DNA of 64,000 nt, from NCBI RefSeq assembly GCF_006152145.1, contig NZ_VDFV01000005.1, positions 124,001 to 188,000 of the forward strand, read 5' to 3'. The translations under genes were made by a program, and so were the position numbers. This document shows, in pieces, positions 9,406-18,326 of the stretch; within the stretch, counting starts at the first letter, position 1; each line of letters begins with the position of its first letter. The notes under the pieces were generated by a model that saw only the letters and a list, made by a program, of their open reading frames with translations, was not told the origin of the DNA and ran no database searches. Source of the stretch: Rubellimicrobium roseum (GTDB lineage: Bacteria > Pseudomonadota > Alphaproteobacteria > Rhodobacterales > Rhodobacteraceae).

Positions 9406-9517
9406 CCGTTCCTCCCTGCGCTGGCCGGCCTCGTGGCGGACCCTAGCGATTTTCGGTGCGGGGGCAACCGGGAGCAGCCCGTTTGCAACCCGCCGGACGC
9501 CCTCCTAGGGTGGCGCC

Positions 9518-10819
9518 ATGACCACGCAGCTCCTTCTCGGCCAGACCCTGTCCTTCACCGGCGACCCTTTCCTCCAGCCCTGGACGGACTGCGTGAGCCA
9601 TCACGAGCGCGGGGGCGTGCTGATCGCGGATGGGCGCATCGCGGTGGTGGGCGACAGGGCGTCGCTGCAAGCGGCGCACCCGCAGGCCACCGTCACGGAC
9701 TATGGGCGCGACCTGATCCTGCCGGGCTTCGTGGACGCCCACATGCACTACCCCCAGACACGGATCATCGCCTCCTGGGGCAAGCGACTGATCGACTGGC
9801 TCAACACCTATACCTTTCCCGAGGAGATGCGCTTCGCCGACCCGGCCTATGCCAAGGCGGTAGCCGAAGAGACGCTCGACCTCGCGCTCCGGCACGGGAC
9901 GACGACGCTCTGCTCGTTCGGCACGATCCACGAGGGCTCGGCCGACGCGCTGTTCTCAGCGGCCGAGGCGCGCGGGATGCGGATCGTGGCAGGACGCACC
10001 TGCATGGACCGCGACACGGCGCCGCCCGGCCTCCGCGACACCGCGCAGTCGGCCTACGACGAGAGCGCGCGCCTGATCGAGCGCTGGCACGGCCGGGGGC
10101 GGGCGACCTATGCCATCACACCCCGCTTCTCGCCCACCTCGACCGAGGCGCAACTGGAGGCGCTGGGCGCGCTCTGGGCCGCGAACCCTACCTGCCTCAT
10201 GCAGACACACCTGAGCGAGCAGGTGGACGAGATCGCCTGGATGCGCGACCTCTATCCGCAGGCGCGCGACTATCTCGACACCTACGAGTCCTTCGGCCTT
10301 CTCGGCCCGCGCGGGCTCTATGGCCACGCGATCCATCTGGAGCCGCGCGAGATCGACCGACTGCAGGAGGTGGGCGCGGCGGTGGTCCATTGCCCGACCT
10401 CGAACACCTTCATCGGCTCGGGGCTGTTCGACCTCGTTGGCCTCAAGCGCCGCGGCCTCTCGGTGGGCCTGGCTACCGACACCGGGGGTGGGTCGTCCTT
10501 CTCGATGCTGCGGACGATGGCCGCGGCCTACGAGATCTCGCAGCTTCGCGGAACAGCGGTCCATCCGGCGCAACTCCTGTGGCTCGCGACCGAGGGCTCG
10601 GCGCGGGCGCTGCATCTGGATGGCTTGGTGGGACGCCTGGGGCCGGGGGCCGAGGCCGACCTGGTCGTGCTGGACCTTGCCTCCACCCCGGCGATCGCCC
10701 AGCGGGCGGCACGGGCCGAAGGGCTGTGGGACACGGTCTTCCCCACGATCATGATGGGCGACGACCGCGCGGTGCGCGCGACCTGGGTCGCCGGCCGTTC
10801 AGCGCCGCGGCCAGCCTGA
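9518..10819 (+). CDS. guaD: Guanine deaminase
   Basis: 433-residue amidohydrolase that converts guanine to xanthine and ammonia with one Zn. Visible features: GFVDAHMHYPQ (metal HxH), the guanine-deaminase-specific WLNTYTFPEE near residue 92, MQTHLSEQ (metal His), GHAIHLE, HCPTSN, and the late metal Asp in TDTGGG. Length and motifs match GuaD rather than other cyclic amidohydrolases. A second purine-type deaminase lies 600 bases away on the other strand. Confidence 0.92.
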   Translation: MTTQLLLGQTLSFTGDPFLQPWTDCVSHHERGGVLIADGRIAVVGDRASLQAAHPQATVTDYGRDLILPGFVDAHMHYPQTRIIASWGKRLIDWLNTYTFPEEMRFADPAYAKAVAEETLDLALRHGTTTLCSFGTIHEGSADALFSAAEARGMRIVAGRTCMDRDTAPPGLRDTAQSAYDESARLIERWHGRGRATYAITPRFSPTSTEAQLEALGALWAANPTCLMQTHLSEQVDEIAWMRDLYPQARDYLDTYESFGLLGPRGLYGHAIHLEPREIDRLQEVGAAVVHCPTSNTFIGSGLFDLVGLKRRGLSVGLATDTGGGSSFSMLRTMAAAYEISQLRGTAVHPAQLLWLATEGSARALHLDGLVGRLGPGAEADLVVLDLASTPAIAQRAARAEGLWDTVFPTIMMGDDRAVRATWVAGRSAPRPA

Positions 10820-10824
10820 CGCCT

Positions 10825-11313
10825 TCAGCAGCCGTCGGCGAACATCAGGACCCACATGCCGCCCGCCTGCCCCAGGCCATAGACCCCGTAGTTCGGTCCC
10901 AGCATGTTGGCCCGGTGCCCGGCCGAAGCCGACCAGCCCGCGAAGGTATCGCCTGCGCTGTCCTGTCCCCAGGCGATGTTCTCGGCGAAATAGCCCCTGC
11001 CCCGGCAACCCGCCCGCCGAGCACGGTCCACCACCGTCGAGCCATCGGGTCCGGTATGGGAATGGCTCCCGGTGCGGGCCATCTCCTCGGCATAGGCCTG
11101 GGCGGCGGCCTGCAGGATGCGGTCCTCGCGCAACGCGCCCAGCCCGTTCTGGGCCCGCATCGCGTTGAGCGCATCGCCAAAGCTCATCCGCGACGAGTTC
11201 GAATCCGACGAAGCGGAACCGCCTTCGGTCGAACCCGCGGCGGCTGGCCATGGGCCAGAGAGCAGAAGGCCGAAGGCCAGCAGCGTCGCCAGGAAGGCGG
11301 AAGGAAGTCGCAT
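10825..11313 (-). CDS. Secreted CAP-domain (SCP-like) protein
   Basis: 162 residues with a signal peptide of about 26 residues (hydrophobic stretch ending AAAG). CAP/SCP fold motifs follow: LNAMRAQNGLGAL, SHSHTGPDG (His), FAENIAWG and GHRANMLGPNYGVYGLGQ. Six cysteine-poor core segments and the terminal FADGC fit bacterial CAP proteins. The function of this family in bacteria is poorly known; lipid binding or protease-like activity has been proposed. It converges with guaD, with 5 bases between stops. Confidence 0.82.
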   Translation of the reverse strand: MRLPSAFLATLLAFGLLLSGPWPAAAGSTEGGSASSDSNSSRMSFGDALNAMRAQNGLGALREDRILQAAAQAYAEEMARTGSHSHTGPDGSTVVDRARRAGCRGRGYFAENIAWGQDSAGDTFAGWSASAGHRANMLGPNYGVYGLGQAGGMWVLMFADGC

Positions 11314-11415
11314 CGGTGTCGCTCGGGCATGGGATCAGACAGCCCCACTGTCCCGATTCAACCTGGCATTGCAGTGGCCGAGTTGCGTCACCTTTCAGGA
11401 ACGGCATCACATCGC

Positions 11416-12756
11416 TCAACAGTCGGCGAGGTTCCGCGCCAGCCGTCTCTGCCTCTCCAACACTGTCGGCAGATCGACGCTCACCAGATGGCCTCCGGCC
11501 ACGATGCGGCGGCCCTCGACCCAGAGATCGCGAACGCGGCTCGGCCCGGCAAGAAGAAGCGCAGCCGGATCCCAGCTTCCCGCCGCCTCGACACCCCGAA
11601 GGTCCCAAAGCGCAAGGTCCGCGCGCGCGCCGACGGCGATCCGCCCGCAGTCGGGACGGCCCAGCACCTCCGCCCCGCCCCGCGTCGCGATCCAAAGAGC
11701 CTCGCGCGCGCTCATGGCGTCGGCACCCTGTGCCACGCGCTGGAGAAGCATCGCCTGCCGCGCCTCCAGCATCAGGTTCCCCGCGTCATTGCTGGCCGAG
11801 CCGTCGACGCCCAGCCCGACCGGCACGCCTGCGTCCCGCATGGCCCGGAGCGGCGCGATCCCCGATCCCAACCGGCAGTTCGAGCAGGGGCAATGCGCGA
11901 CCCCCGTCCGGCTCCGGGCGAAGAGCCCGATCTCGGCCTCGTCGAGCCTGACGCAATGGGCATGCCAGACGTCGGGTCCGGTCCAACCCAGATCCTCGGC
12001 ATACTGGCCGGGGCGGCAGCCAAAGCGCTCCAGCGAATAAGCGACGTCCTCGTCGTTCTCGGCGAGGTGGGTGTGCAGCATGACCCCCTTGTCGCGGGCG
12101 AGGAGCGCCGCCTCGCGCATCAGGTCCCGGCTGACCGAGAAGGGCGAGCAGGGCGCGACGCCGACCCGCACCATCGCACCCTCGTCCGAGTCATGAAACG
12201 TGTCGATCACTCGGAGGCAGTCCTCCAGGATCGCCGCTTCGGCCTCGACCAGCGAATCGGGCGGCAGGCCGCCCGCGCTCTCGCCGATGCTCATCGCGCC
12301 GCGGGTCGGATGAAAGCGCAGGCCGACCTCCTGCGCCGCGGCGATCGTGTCGTCCAGACGCGCCCCGTTCGGGAACAGATAAAGATGGTCCGAGGTCAGC
12401 GTGCAGCCGGAGAGCGCCAGTTCCGCGAGACCTACTTGAACCGAGACGAACATCTCCTCGGGCCCGAACCGGGCCCAAATTGGGTAGAGCCGGCGCAGCC
12501 AGCCGAAAAGGAGTGCGTCCTGCGCCCCCGGTACGGCGCGGGTCAGCGTCTGGTAGAGGTGGTGGTGAGTGTTCACGAACCCCGGCGTGAGCAGGCATCC
12601 CGCGGCCTCGACCACCTCCGCTCCCGGCGCGTTCAGCCTTGGACCCACATCGGCGATCACCCCGCCTCGCACCAGAACGTCGCAGCCGGCAATCTCGCGC
12701 GAGGCGTCGTCCATCGTCAGGCACAGGTCGGCGTTGCGGATCAGCAGGTCGGGCAT
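11416..12756 (-). CDS. 8-Oxoguanine deaminase-like amidohydrolase
   Basis: 446 residues. Amidohydrolase of the AtzB/TrzN-like subgroup; the closest remembered match is 8-oxoguanine deaminase (8-oxoguanine to urate). Supporting motifs: NTHHHLYQTLTRA near residue 60 with AQDALLFGWL after it, TSDHLYLFPNG, GESAGGLPPDS, APCSPFSVS, LHTHLAEN, VAHCPCSNCRLGSGI and GLGVDGSASND. The ATG at 12756 is preceded by GGAGG at good spacing; an upstream ATG would add 13 residues without an SD. Hydroxyatrazine-type activity is the main alternative. Confidence 0.82.
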   Translation of the reverse strand: MPDLLIRNADLCLTMDDASREIAGCDVLVRGGVIADVGPRLNAPGAEVVEAAGCLLTPGFVNTHHHLYQTLTRAVPGAQDALLFGWLRRLYPIWARFGPEEMFVSVQVGLAELALSGCTLTSDHLYLFPNGARLDDTIAAAQEVGLRFHPTRGAMSIGESAGGLPPDSLVEAEAAILEDCLRVIDTFHDSDEGAMVRVGVAPCSPFSVSRDLMREAALLARDKGVMLHTHLAENDEDVAYSLERFGCRPGQYAEDLGWTGPDVWHAHCVRLDEAEIGLFARSRTGVAHCPCSNCRLGSGIAPLRAMRDAGVPVGLGVDGSASNDAGNLMLEARQAMLLQRVAQGADAMSAREALWIATRGGAEVLGRPDCGRIAVGARADLALWDLRGVEAAGSWDPAALLLAGPSRVRDLWVEGRRIVAGGHLVSVDLPTVLERQRRLARNLADC

Positions 12757-12843
12757 GGTGGCGTCCTCCGGGATTGCGGCCCCTGCCTGCCCCATCGGCC
12801 CGCTTCTGTCACGCCGACAGTCGCTTCCAGCACGGCATCCTGC

Positions 12844-13653
12844 CTATCCGGCCAGCAGCTCCATGGCCGCCGCATGGATCGCCGGGTTCGCCGCGGCGAG
12901 AAGGCGCCCGCCACCATGCGCGGGCCCTCCGTCCCAAGCCGTCGCCAGCCCGCCGGCCGCCGTCACCACAGCGATGGGGGCCTGCACGTCATAGGGCTGC
13001 AACCCCGCTTCGATGACCAGATCCACCTGCCCTGCCGCCAGCAGCGCATAGGCGTAACAATCCATCCCGTAGCGCACGAGTCGCGCGCAGTCGGCCACAC
13101 GCCGGAAGGCGGCGCGCTCGGCCTCGGTGCCGATTTCGGGAAAGGTCGTGAGGATCGTCGCCTCTTCCAGCCCTCGCACGGGCCCTACCCGCAGATCGGA
13201 TCGCCCCCGCGGCCCCTGCACGAACGCCCGCCCGAAGCCGCCTTCGAATCGTTCGCCGATATAGGGCTGGTCGATGAGACCGAAGAGCGGCCCCCATTCA
13301 TCGGCGACCGAGATGAGAACCCCCCAGGTGGGCGTGCCGCTGATGTAGCCGCGCGTGCCATCGATAGGGTCCAGAACCCAGGTCAGGCCGCTGGTGCCAG
13401 TCTTCGGCCCGTATTCCTCGCCCAGGATGGCGTCCTCGGGACGCTCGCGGGCCAGGACCTCGCGCATGGACCGCTCGGCCGCCCGGTCGGCTTCGGTCAC
13501 CGGATCGAAGCGCCCCCCGGCATTGGATCCCTTGTCGTCCGATGCGATGCCGGTGCGGAAATGGCGCAGCGTCACGGGCCGGGCTGCATCAGCCAAGGCA
13601 TGCGCCGTTCGGATCAGCTCCGCCTGCGTCTCGGATGTCAGGGTCTGGCGCAT
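12844..13653 (-). CDS. hisN: Histidinol-phosphatase, IMPase family
   Basis: 269 residues, Mg-dependent phosphatase of the inositol monophosphatase superfamily. Metal ligands are seen in LGEEYG near residue 98, LDPIDGTRGY near 118 and YDVQAP near 226. The GTRGYISGTPTWG stretch is characteristic of HisN-type histidinol phosphatases, whereas inositol phosphatases have DGTxNF. No other his genes are nearby, so the pathway rests on that motif. It is one of three IMPase-family genes in the window. Confidence 0.78.
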   Translation of the reverse strand: MRQTLTSETQAELIRTAHALADAARPVTLRHFRTGIASDDKGSNAGGRFDPVTEADRAAERSMREVLARERPEDAILGEEYGPKTGTSGLTWVLDPIDGTRGYISGTPTWGVLISVADEWGPLFGLIDQPYIGERFEGGFGRAFVQGPRGRSDLRVGPVRGLEEATILTTFPEIGTEAERAAFRRVADCARLVRYGMDCYAYALLAAGQVDLVIEAGLQPYDVQAPIAVVTAAGGLATAWDGGPAHGGGRLLAAANPAIHAAAMELLAG

Positions 13654-13713
13654 GGGGCTTGCTCCGCGTCCGCGATCGCCCGGAAGGTGATCGGGCGGAG
13701 GGACGCGGTCAAG

Positions 13714-14088
13714 TCAGGCGGCATCGCTCAGGACGCGGGCCAGGTCGAAGAGACGGCGACGCTGCGCCTCGGGGATTGCGTAGTAGGACCGCAGAAGTTC
13801 CAGCGCCTCGCGATCCGACAGGATGTCGTCGGGCATCGCGGGCCCTCCGGCCAGCTCGGGCCGGGCCTGACCATCCATGCCCTCGAAGAAGAAGGACACG
13901 GGAACACCAAGCGCCCCGGCGATGTCCCACAGCCGCGAGGCGCTGACACGGTTGGCCCCGGTCTCGTACTTTTGGATCTGCTGGAACTTGATGCCAACCT
14001 TGTCCGCCAGCTGCTGCTGGGTCGTTCCCAACGTCCAGCGGCGATGCCGGATACGCTTGCCGACATGCACATCGACCGGATGCTTCAT
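13714..14088 (-). CDS. XRE-family transcriptional regulator
   Basis: 124 residues. N-terminal Cro/CI helix-turn-helix: GTTQQQLADKVGIKFQQIQKYETG at about residues 25-48. The FFFEGM segment and a C-terminal helical part follow; this arrangement is common in alphaproteobacterial cell-physiology regulators. The ATG at 14088 follows AAGGAAGG; a start six codons earlier lacks an SD. The target is not evident; no operator-like repeat was recognised next to it. Confidence 0.82.
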   Translation of the reverse strand: MKHPVDVHVGKRIRHRRWTLGTTQQQLADKVGIKFQQIQKYETGANRVSASRLWDIAGALGVPVSFFFEGMDGQARPELAGGPAMPDDILSDREALELLRSYYAIPEAQRRRLFDLARVLSDAA

Positions 14089-14251
14089 AGTGACCTTCCT
14101 TGTCATGCATTCTTGTTCTGCCGGGGGCGACCGGTCAGCCCGAACGGCAGCGCCCGAATATAGTTCTGTACGCGCCCGCAGCAGAACACGGATAGGTTGA
14201 ACAAGTCACCTTTACCTTTTGGTCAGGTCGGGCACCGGCAAACATTCGCGA

Positions 14252-15151
14252 TCAGGCCAGGGTTTCGGCGAAGGTTTCGACACCCGGACGAGCCTTGGAA
14301 CCGGATGATGATCGAAGCTCCCGCCGGATCAACTCGACGAGATCCTCCTGTGCCGCGATACGGGCCGGCTCCCTCGCATAAAGGTTAATGTGGACCGACC
14401 ACAGATCTGGCAGGAGCCCGCCGTGCGCGACACGCTCCAAGTGCGGCGCCTGCGCGCCGTCGATCTGGACGAAGACGGCCAGATCGGCGCTCACAATGGC
14501 CTCGTTGGTGCGGGTGGACGACCCCTCGACCGCTGCCTCCCAAGGGATGCCCTCCCGGTCGAGCCGCCGCTGGACCCCCTTGCGGAAGATGCATTGAGAT
14601 TCGAGCGCAAGGCGCAGCGGGCGGCCTCGCCAGGCCTGGCCCCCCGGAGCCCCGATCCAAGTCAGCGAACGTTCGCCCAGGCACTCGGCAGCAGGAGCGT
14701 CCTCGGTGGTCAGGATCACGTCGATCTCGCCTTTCGCGAACTCCTCCTGGAGACGGAGCGTGAACGAGGACAGCAGGTTCACTTTCACCTTCGGATACTC
14801 GGCCGCGAAGCGCTGCAGCACCCGAGGGATCGCCGGGTAGACGATGTCGTGGGGCACGCCGAGCGTGATCTCGCCTTCCAGATCGGAGCGTGTGAGCCGC
14901 CCCCAAGCTTCGTCGTTGAGCGCGAGCATCCGCCGCGCGTAGCTGAGAAGTTGCTCGCCCATGGGGGTCAGGGCCACGCCCCGGCCGGAACGGTCGATCA
15001 GGGCGAGCCCCGTCGAGTCCTCCAGCCGCTTCAGTTGCATCGACACCGCCGATTGCGTGAGGTTCAGGAGCCCCGCCGCCCGGGTCACCCCGCCGGTATC
15101 GGCCACGGTGACGAAAGAGCGCAGGGCCGTCAGGTCCAAGTTCCGAGGCAT
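14252..15151 (-). CDS. LysR-family transcriptional regulator
   Basis: 299 residues. Winged HTH at residues 5-65 (LTALRSFVTVADTGGVTRAA then LLNLTQSAVSMQLKRLE) and a LysR effector domain from about 90. The ATG at 15151 is chosen because it sits at the usual distance from the HTH and AAGGA precedes it; another ATG 11 codons earlier lies inside the likely operator. Divergent from a DUF1127 gene with 138 bases between; LysR regulators often control such a neighbour. Ligand unknown. Confidence 0.85.
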   Translation of the reverse strand: MPRNLDLTALRSFVTVADTGGVTRAAGLLNLTQSAVSMQLKRLEDSTGLALIDRSGRGVALTPMGEQLLSYARRMLALNDEAWGRLTRSDLEGEITLGVPHDIVYPAIPRVLQRFAAEYPKVKVNLLSSFTLRLQEEFAKGEIDVILTTEDAPAAECLGERSLTWIGAPGGQAWRGRPLRLALESQCIFRKGVQRRLDREGIPWEAAVEGSSTRTNEAIVSADLAVFVQIDGAQAPHLERVAHGGLLPDLWSVHINLYAREPARIAAQEDLVELIRRELRSSSGSKARPGVETFAETLA

Positions 15152-15161
15152 ATCTCGATCC

Positions 15162-15222
15162 TTGATATCAGAGACATCAAACATTCATTTCACTTATGGA
15201 CTAGCCAGTATGATATATCAAG
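15162..15222. promoter_or_regulatory. Inverted repeats between lysR and DUF1127 gene
   Basis: The AT-rich intergenic stretch contains TTGAT-N9-ATCAA (15162-15180) and, further on, the palindrome TGATATATCA (15211-15220). CTTGATAT at 15161-15168 and ATATCAAG at 15215-15222 are exact inverted copies. This is the kind of arrangement LysR tetramers bind. Inferred operator and divergent promoter region. Confidence 0.45.
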
Positions 15223-15289
15223 CACCGGAATGCCTACACCTCCTTTCATCACTATCATTGACCGCACATCGATCAGCGGAGAGACTGCC

Positions 15290-15502
15290 ATGACCAGCTT
15301 ATCCATCTTTGCCGATACTATCTCGCGCCGCCCGATCATCAGCCTGTCACGGCTGCTGACCCGCCTCGCGCTCCAGCGGTCCCGGCGGAACCTGGGCTGT
15401 CTCGACGACCATCTCCTGCGCGACATCGGGCTCGACCGGACCGAGGCACGACGGGAGGCCGATCAGCCCATATGGAATGCGCCGCATCACTGGCTGCGCT
15501 AG
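15290..15502 (+). CDS. DUF1127 small protein
   Basis: 70 residues, ATG preceded by GGAGAGAC. The second half carries the DUF1127 (YjiS-like) helix: CLDDHLLRDIGLDRTEARRE. Such arginine-rich small proteins in Rhodobacter and relatives have been linked to RNA maturation, stress and phosphate responses; the precise role here is unknown. Divergent from the LysR gene, which probably regulates it. Confidence 0.82.
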   Translation: MTSLSIFADTISRRPIISLSRLLTRLALQRSRRNLGCLDDHLLRDIGLDRTEARREADQPIWNAPHHWLR

Positions 15503-15615
15503 GCGGCTGCAACGGGACGGACCGTCTTGAATTGAACTCTGGCTCCCCCAATATGCTGGCCCAAGGGTACTGCCGTTCAAAGCGGTGCCGTTGAATGCAA
15601 CTCAGGGGGGGTCAA

Positions 15616-16359
15616 ATGGCTGACTACACCACGATCCGCGCGACGACGGCCGGCGCCCGGGCCGCGCGGATCGACGAAGGGCTGCGCGCCCACATGAACA
15701 AGGTCTACGGCACGATGTCCGTGGGCATGCTGGTGACAGGTGCCGTCGCCTGGGCCGTGGGCTCGTCGCCCGTGCTCCTGTCGGCGTTCCGCGATCCGGC
15801 GACGCTGCAGCCCAACATCCTGGGCTGGATTGCCATGTTCGCGCCGCTCGCTTTCGTGTTCGTGATCGGCGGCATGGTGAACCGCGTTTCGGCGGCCGGC
15901 CTGCAGGGGCTTTTTTACGTCTTCGCCGCGTTGATGGGGCTGTCGATCGCCTGGATCTTCGCGGCCTTCACCGGCGTCTCCATCGCGCAGACGTTCCTCG
16001 TGACGGCTATTGCCTTCGCGGGCCTGTCGCTATGGGGCTACACCACCAAGCGCGACATCTCGGGCTGGGGCTCGTTCCTCATCATGGGCCTGATCGGGCT
16101 CATCGCGGCCTCGATCATCAACATCTTCCTGGGCTCGCCCGCCATCGCCTTTGCGGTGTCGATCATCGGCCTGCTGATCTTTGCCGGCCTGACCGCCTAT
16201 GACACGCAGCGCATCAAGGTCGACTACGTGCAGCACGCGACCTATGGCGACGCGGAATGGCTTGGCAAGTCGGCGATCCTCGGCGCGTTGAACCTGTACA
16301 TGAACTTCATCAACATCTTCATGTTCCTGCTCCAGTTCATGGGCAGCCAGCGCGAGTGA
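15616..16359 (+). CDS. Bax inhibitor-1/YccA family protein
   Basis: 247-residue membrane protein with seven hydrophobic segments; the BI-1 signature-like end (NLYMNFINIFMFLLQFMG) is present, as is TAYDTQRIK near residue 199. Bacterial members include YccA, which modulates FtsH, and pH-gated Ca leak proteins such as BsYetJ. The ATG at 15616 follows GGGGGG; an in-frame ATG seven codons earlier is less well placed. Followed directly by a terminator. Confidence 0.88.
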   Translation: MADYTTIRATTAGARAARIDEGLRAHMNKVYGTMSVGMLVTGAVAWAVGSSPVLLSAFRDPATLQPNILGWIAMFAPLAFVFVIGGMVNRVSAAGLQGLFYVFAALMGLSIAWIFAAFTGVSIAQTFLVTAIAFAGLSLWGYTTKRDISGWGSFLIMGLIGLIAASIINIFLGSPAIAFAVSIIGLLIFAGLTAYDTQRIKVDYVQHATYGDAEWLGKSAILGALNLYMNFINIFMFLLQFMGSQRE

Positions 16360-16383
16360 TGCGCGCGACATGACGACGACAGG

Positions 16384-16409
16384 GGGCCGGCGGCGACGCC
16401 GGCCCTTTT
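16384..16409 (+). terminator. Rho-independent terminator after BI-1 gene
   Basis: Stem GGGCCGGC/GCCGGCCC (8 pairs) with a 6-base loop, followed by TTTT. It lies 25 bases after the stop codon. Confidence 0.75.
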
Positions 16410-16414
16410 CGCAT

Positions 16415-16906
16415 TCAGAGATCGCACTCCATCTCGACGGCCGCGAATGGGGCGCCTCCGAAGGCGAGCGTCACCCGAGGCCCCTCGCGAAAGCCCAGGG
16501 CCGCATAGAAGGGAACGGCCGTGAGCGTGGACAGACAGGAGAGCCGCTCCATTCCGGCCCCCTTGGCCTCTTCGAGCACCCGTCCCATGATGGCTCGTCC
16601 GACGCCTCGGCGCGCCGCACGGGCGTCGGTCGCCACGTGCCGGACATGACCCAGCCCAGATACCGTCGCGCCGCCTCCAGGCGGCTCAATAGACCAGCCA
16701 CCCGACCCGAGGAGATGGCGGCCCTCTTCGGCCAGGAAGTAGCGGCCGAAACGGAAGAGCGCCGGCTGAGCCCGCGCCATGCGAGGCAACGCGAGCACCA
16801 GGGTCGAGGGCGGATAGTCCGCCCGCAGGAGCGGCCCATAGGATCGCGCCAGAAGCGCGTCGACGGCACTGATGTCCTCGGGCGTCGCGCGGCGGATCGT
16901 CAGCAT
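16415..16906 (-). CDS. GNAT-family N-acetyltransferase
   Basis: 163 residues. Acetyl-CoA binding motif A is visible (ARRGVGRAIMGRVLEEAK at about 96-113) and a downstream LGF (FYAALGFREGP) near residue 141. The N-terminus (LTIRRATPEDISAVDALLARSYG) is typical GNAT. Substrate unknown. ATG at 16906 chosen for AGGTG spacing. It is probably separated from rpmG by a terminator just upstream. Confidence 0.82.
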   Translation of the reverse strand: MLTIRRATPEDISAVDALLARSYGPLLRADYPPSTLVLALPRMARAQPALFRFGRYFLAEEGRHLLGSGGWSIEPPGGGATVSGLGHVRHVATDARAARRGVGRAIMGRVLEEAKGAGMERLSCLSTLTAVPFYAALGFREGPRVTLAFGGAPFAAVEMECDL

Positions 16907-16922
16907 GAGGCACCTCGGAACG

Positions 16923-16953
16923 AAAAGGGGCCGCGTGGTTCGCACGCGGCCCC
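16923..16953 (-). terminator. Rho-independent terminator of rpmG
   Basis: Read on the minus strand, an 11-pair stem (GGGGCCGCGTG/CACGCGGCCCC) with a 5-base loop ends in TTTT. It starts 25 bases after the rpmG stop. Confidence 0.85.
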
Positions 16954-16978
16954 GTCGAGTCGATCCGTGGAAGGCGGA

Positions 16979-17146
16979 TTACTTGATCTTGCCTTCCTTG
17001 TACTCGACGTGCTTGCGCACGACGGGGTCGTACTTCCGCACAGTCATCTTCTCGGTCATGGTACGGGCGTTCTTCTTGGTGACGTAGAAGTGCCCGGTCC
17101 CGGCCGTCGAGTTGAGGCGGATCTTGATGGTGGTCGGCTTGGCCAT
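16979..17146 (-). CDS. rpmG: 50S ribosomal protein L33
   Basis: 55 residues, small basic ribosomal protein of the large subunit. [18 protein letters not shown] and [11 protein letters not shown] are diagnostic. It lacks the CxxC zinc pairs, so it is the Zn-independent form. Monocistronic, with its own terminator. Confidence 0.95.
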   Translation of the reverse strand: MAKPTTIKIRLNSTAGTGHFYVTKKNARTMTEKMTVRKYDPVVRKHVEYKEGKIK

Positions 17147-17250
17147 GGTTATGCTCCCGTCGCGGGAGCGGGCCCGCGTGAATCTCGGATGAAGCCTGCC
17201 TTTTAGCCACGGGCCGCGCGTAGTCAACCCGAAAGCGGCAGGGGCGAGGA

Positions 17251-17652
17251 TGCGCGGATGGCCTGTAAGCCGGATTCTGTCCGGAGGATCGCTCCCCCTG
17301 GATGACCATTCCTCTTGGCCCGCCGTTGCCGACGCGCCTCTAGCTGCCAACCCGGACCCCTGGGCGGAAGCGCGCCTGCCGTTGCCGGCGCGGGGTCCCT
17401 ATTTGGCATTGCTCCCGGTGGGGCTTGCCGTGCCGGTCCGGTTGCCCGTCCCGCGGTGGGCTCTTACCCCACCGTTTCACCTTTTCCCGCCGGATGCTCC
17501 TTTGGCGAACCTCCGGTCCGACGGGTAGTCTGTTCTCTGTGGCGCTTTCCCTCGGGTTTCCCCGGCCGGGCGTTACCCGGCACCGTGCTTTCCGGAGTCC
17601 GGACTTTCCTCGTGGACCTTGCGGCCCCCGCGGTCATCCGGCCATCCGCGCG
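17251..17652 (-). ncRNA. rnpB: RNase P RNA, class A
   Basis: About 400 bases on the minus strand. The conserved 5' region GAGGAAAGTCCGGACTCC lies at about 17594-17613 and the 3' region AGAATCCGGCTTACAGG near 17263-17281. The ends close in a perfect 12-pair P1 helix (17640-17651 with 17252-17263). Ribozyme that matures tRNA 5' ends. Its 5' end is 10 bases past the stop of the amidase gene, so its promoter probably lies within that gene. Exact ends are inferred from P1. Confidence 0.93.
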
Positions 17653-17661
17653 AGGGCCCCT

Positions 17662-18276
17662 CTAGGCTTCGCCCGCCCGGCGGTCAACGGGAAAGCGGCG
17701 TGACAGGTCCAGCGCAGCTCCTGCGTCCCGAGGTGAGGCCGGGCCCGAGGCCCAGGGCCGGAAGCGCCACCGGAAGGCCGTCAGCAACACATCGACCGGC
17801 AGGGCCGGATCGTAGCCGAAGGAGCGCAACGAGGGCGAGAGCTCGGCCTCCTCGGCCTCGGCCTCCTCGGGCCAGACCGACAGCCCAGCGCGGGCCAGGC
17901 GGCGCCAATCGAACCGGGGACCGGGATCTAGCTTGCGGGCCGGCGCCATGTCGGAATGGCCGATCACCCGTTCCGGAGGAATCGTCCAGCGGGACAGAAG
18001 CCCGTCCAGCAGATGCTCCAAGGCCCGCATCTGCGGCTGCGCATAGGGATGCGTCCCCCGATTCGACAGTTCGATGCCGATGGAGCGGGAGTTGATGTCC
18101 CGGACCTCGCCCCAGCGTCCCGCCCCTGCATGCCAGGCTCGCCGCTCCTCGGGTACAAGCGCGATCACTTCGCCGTCCTCGGCGATAAGATAATGCGCCG
18201 AGACCTCGGCCACGGGGTCGCAGAGACGCGCCAAGGCCTCGCGAGTCGAGGCCATGGCGGTGTAGTGCAGCACCAC
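17662..18276 (-). CDS. N-acetylmuramoyl-L-alanine amidase, AmpD type
   Basis: 204 residues from the GTG used here. Amidase_2 zinc enzyme that cleaves the lactyl-amide bond in anhydro-muropeptides for wall recycling. Zn ligands: LHYTAM near the N-terminus, and GHSDMAPARKLDPG (His and Asp) near 108-121. RSIGIELSNRG also fits. The start is uncertain: the frame is open further and reads SPNHGERRG before the GTG, a conserved family N-terminus. That would need a CTG at 18330 overlapping the upstream stop, because no ATG, GTG or TTG lies between. Confidence 0.82.
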   Translation of the reverse strand: MVLHYTAMASTREALARLCDPVAEVSAHYLIAEDGEVIALVPEERRAWHAGAGRWGEVRDINSRSIGIELSNRGTHPYAQPQMRALEHLLDGLLSRWTIPPERVIGHSDMAPARKLDPGPRFDWRRLARAGLSVWPEEAEAEEAELSPSLRSFGYDPALPVDVLLTAFRWRFRPWASGPASPRDAGAALDLSRRFPVDRRAGEA

Positions 18277-18326
18277 GAGGTCGGGCCGGGCGTCGCCTCG
18301 CCGCTCGCCGTGGTTGGGCGAGAGAC

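Noticed and set aside
8587-14163. An 1858-codon plus-strand open frame
   Set aside because: Overlaps mgtE, guaD, the CAP gene, 8-oxoguanine deaminase, hisN and XRE in other frames; composition artefact.
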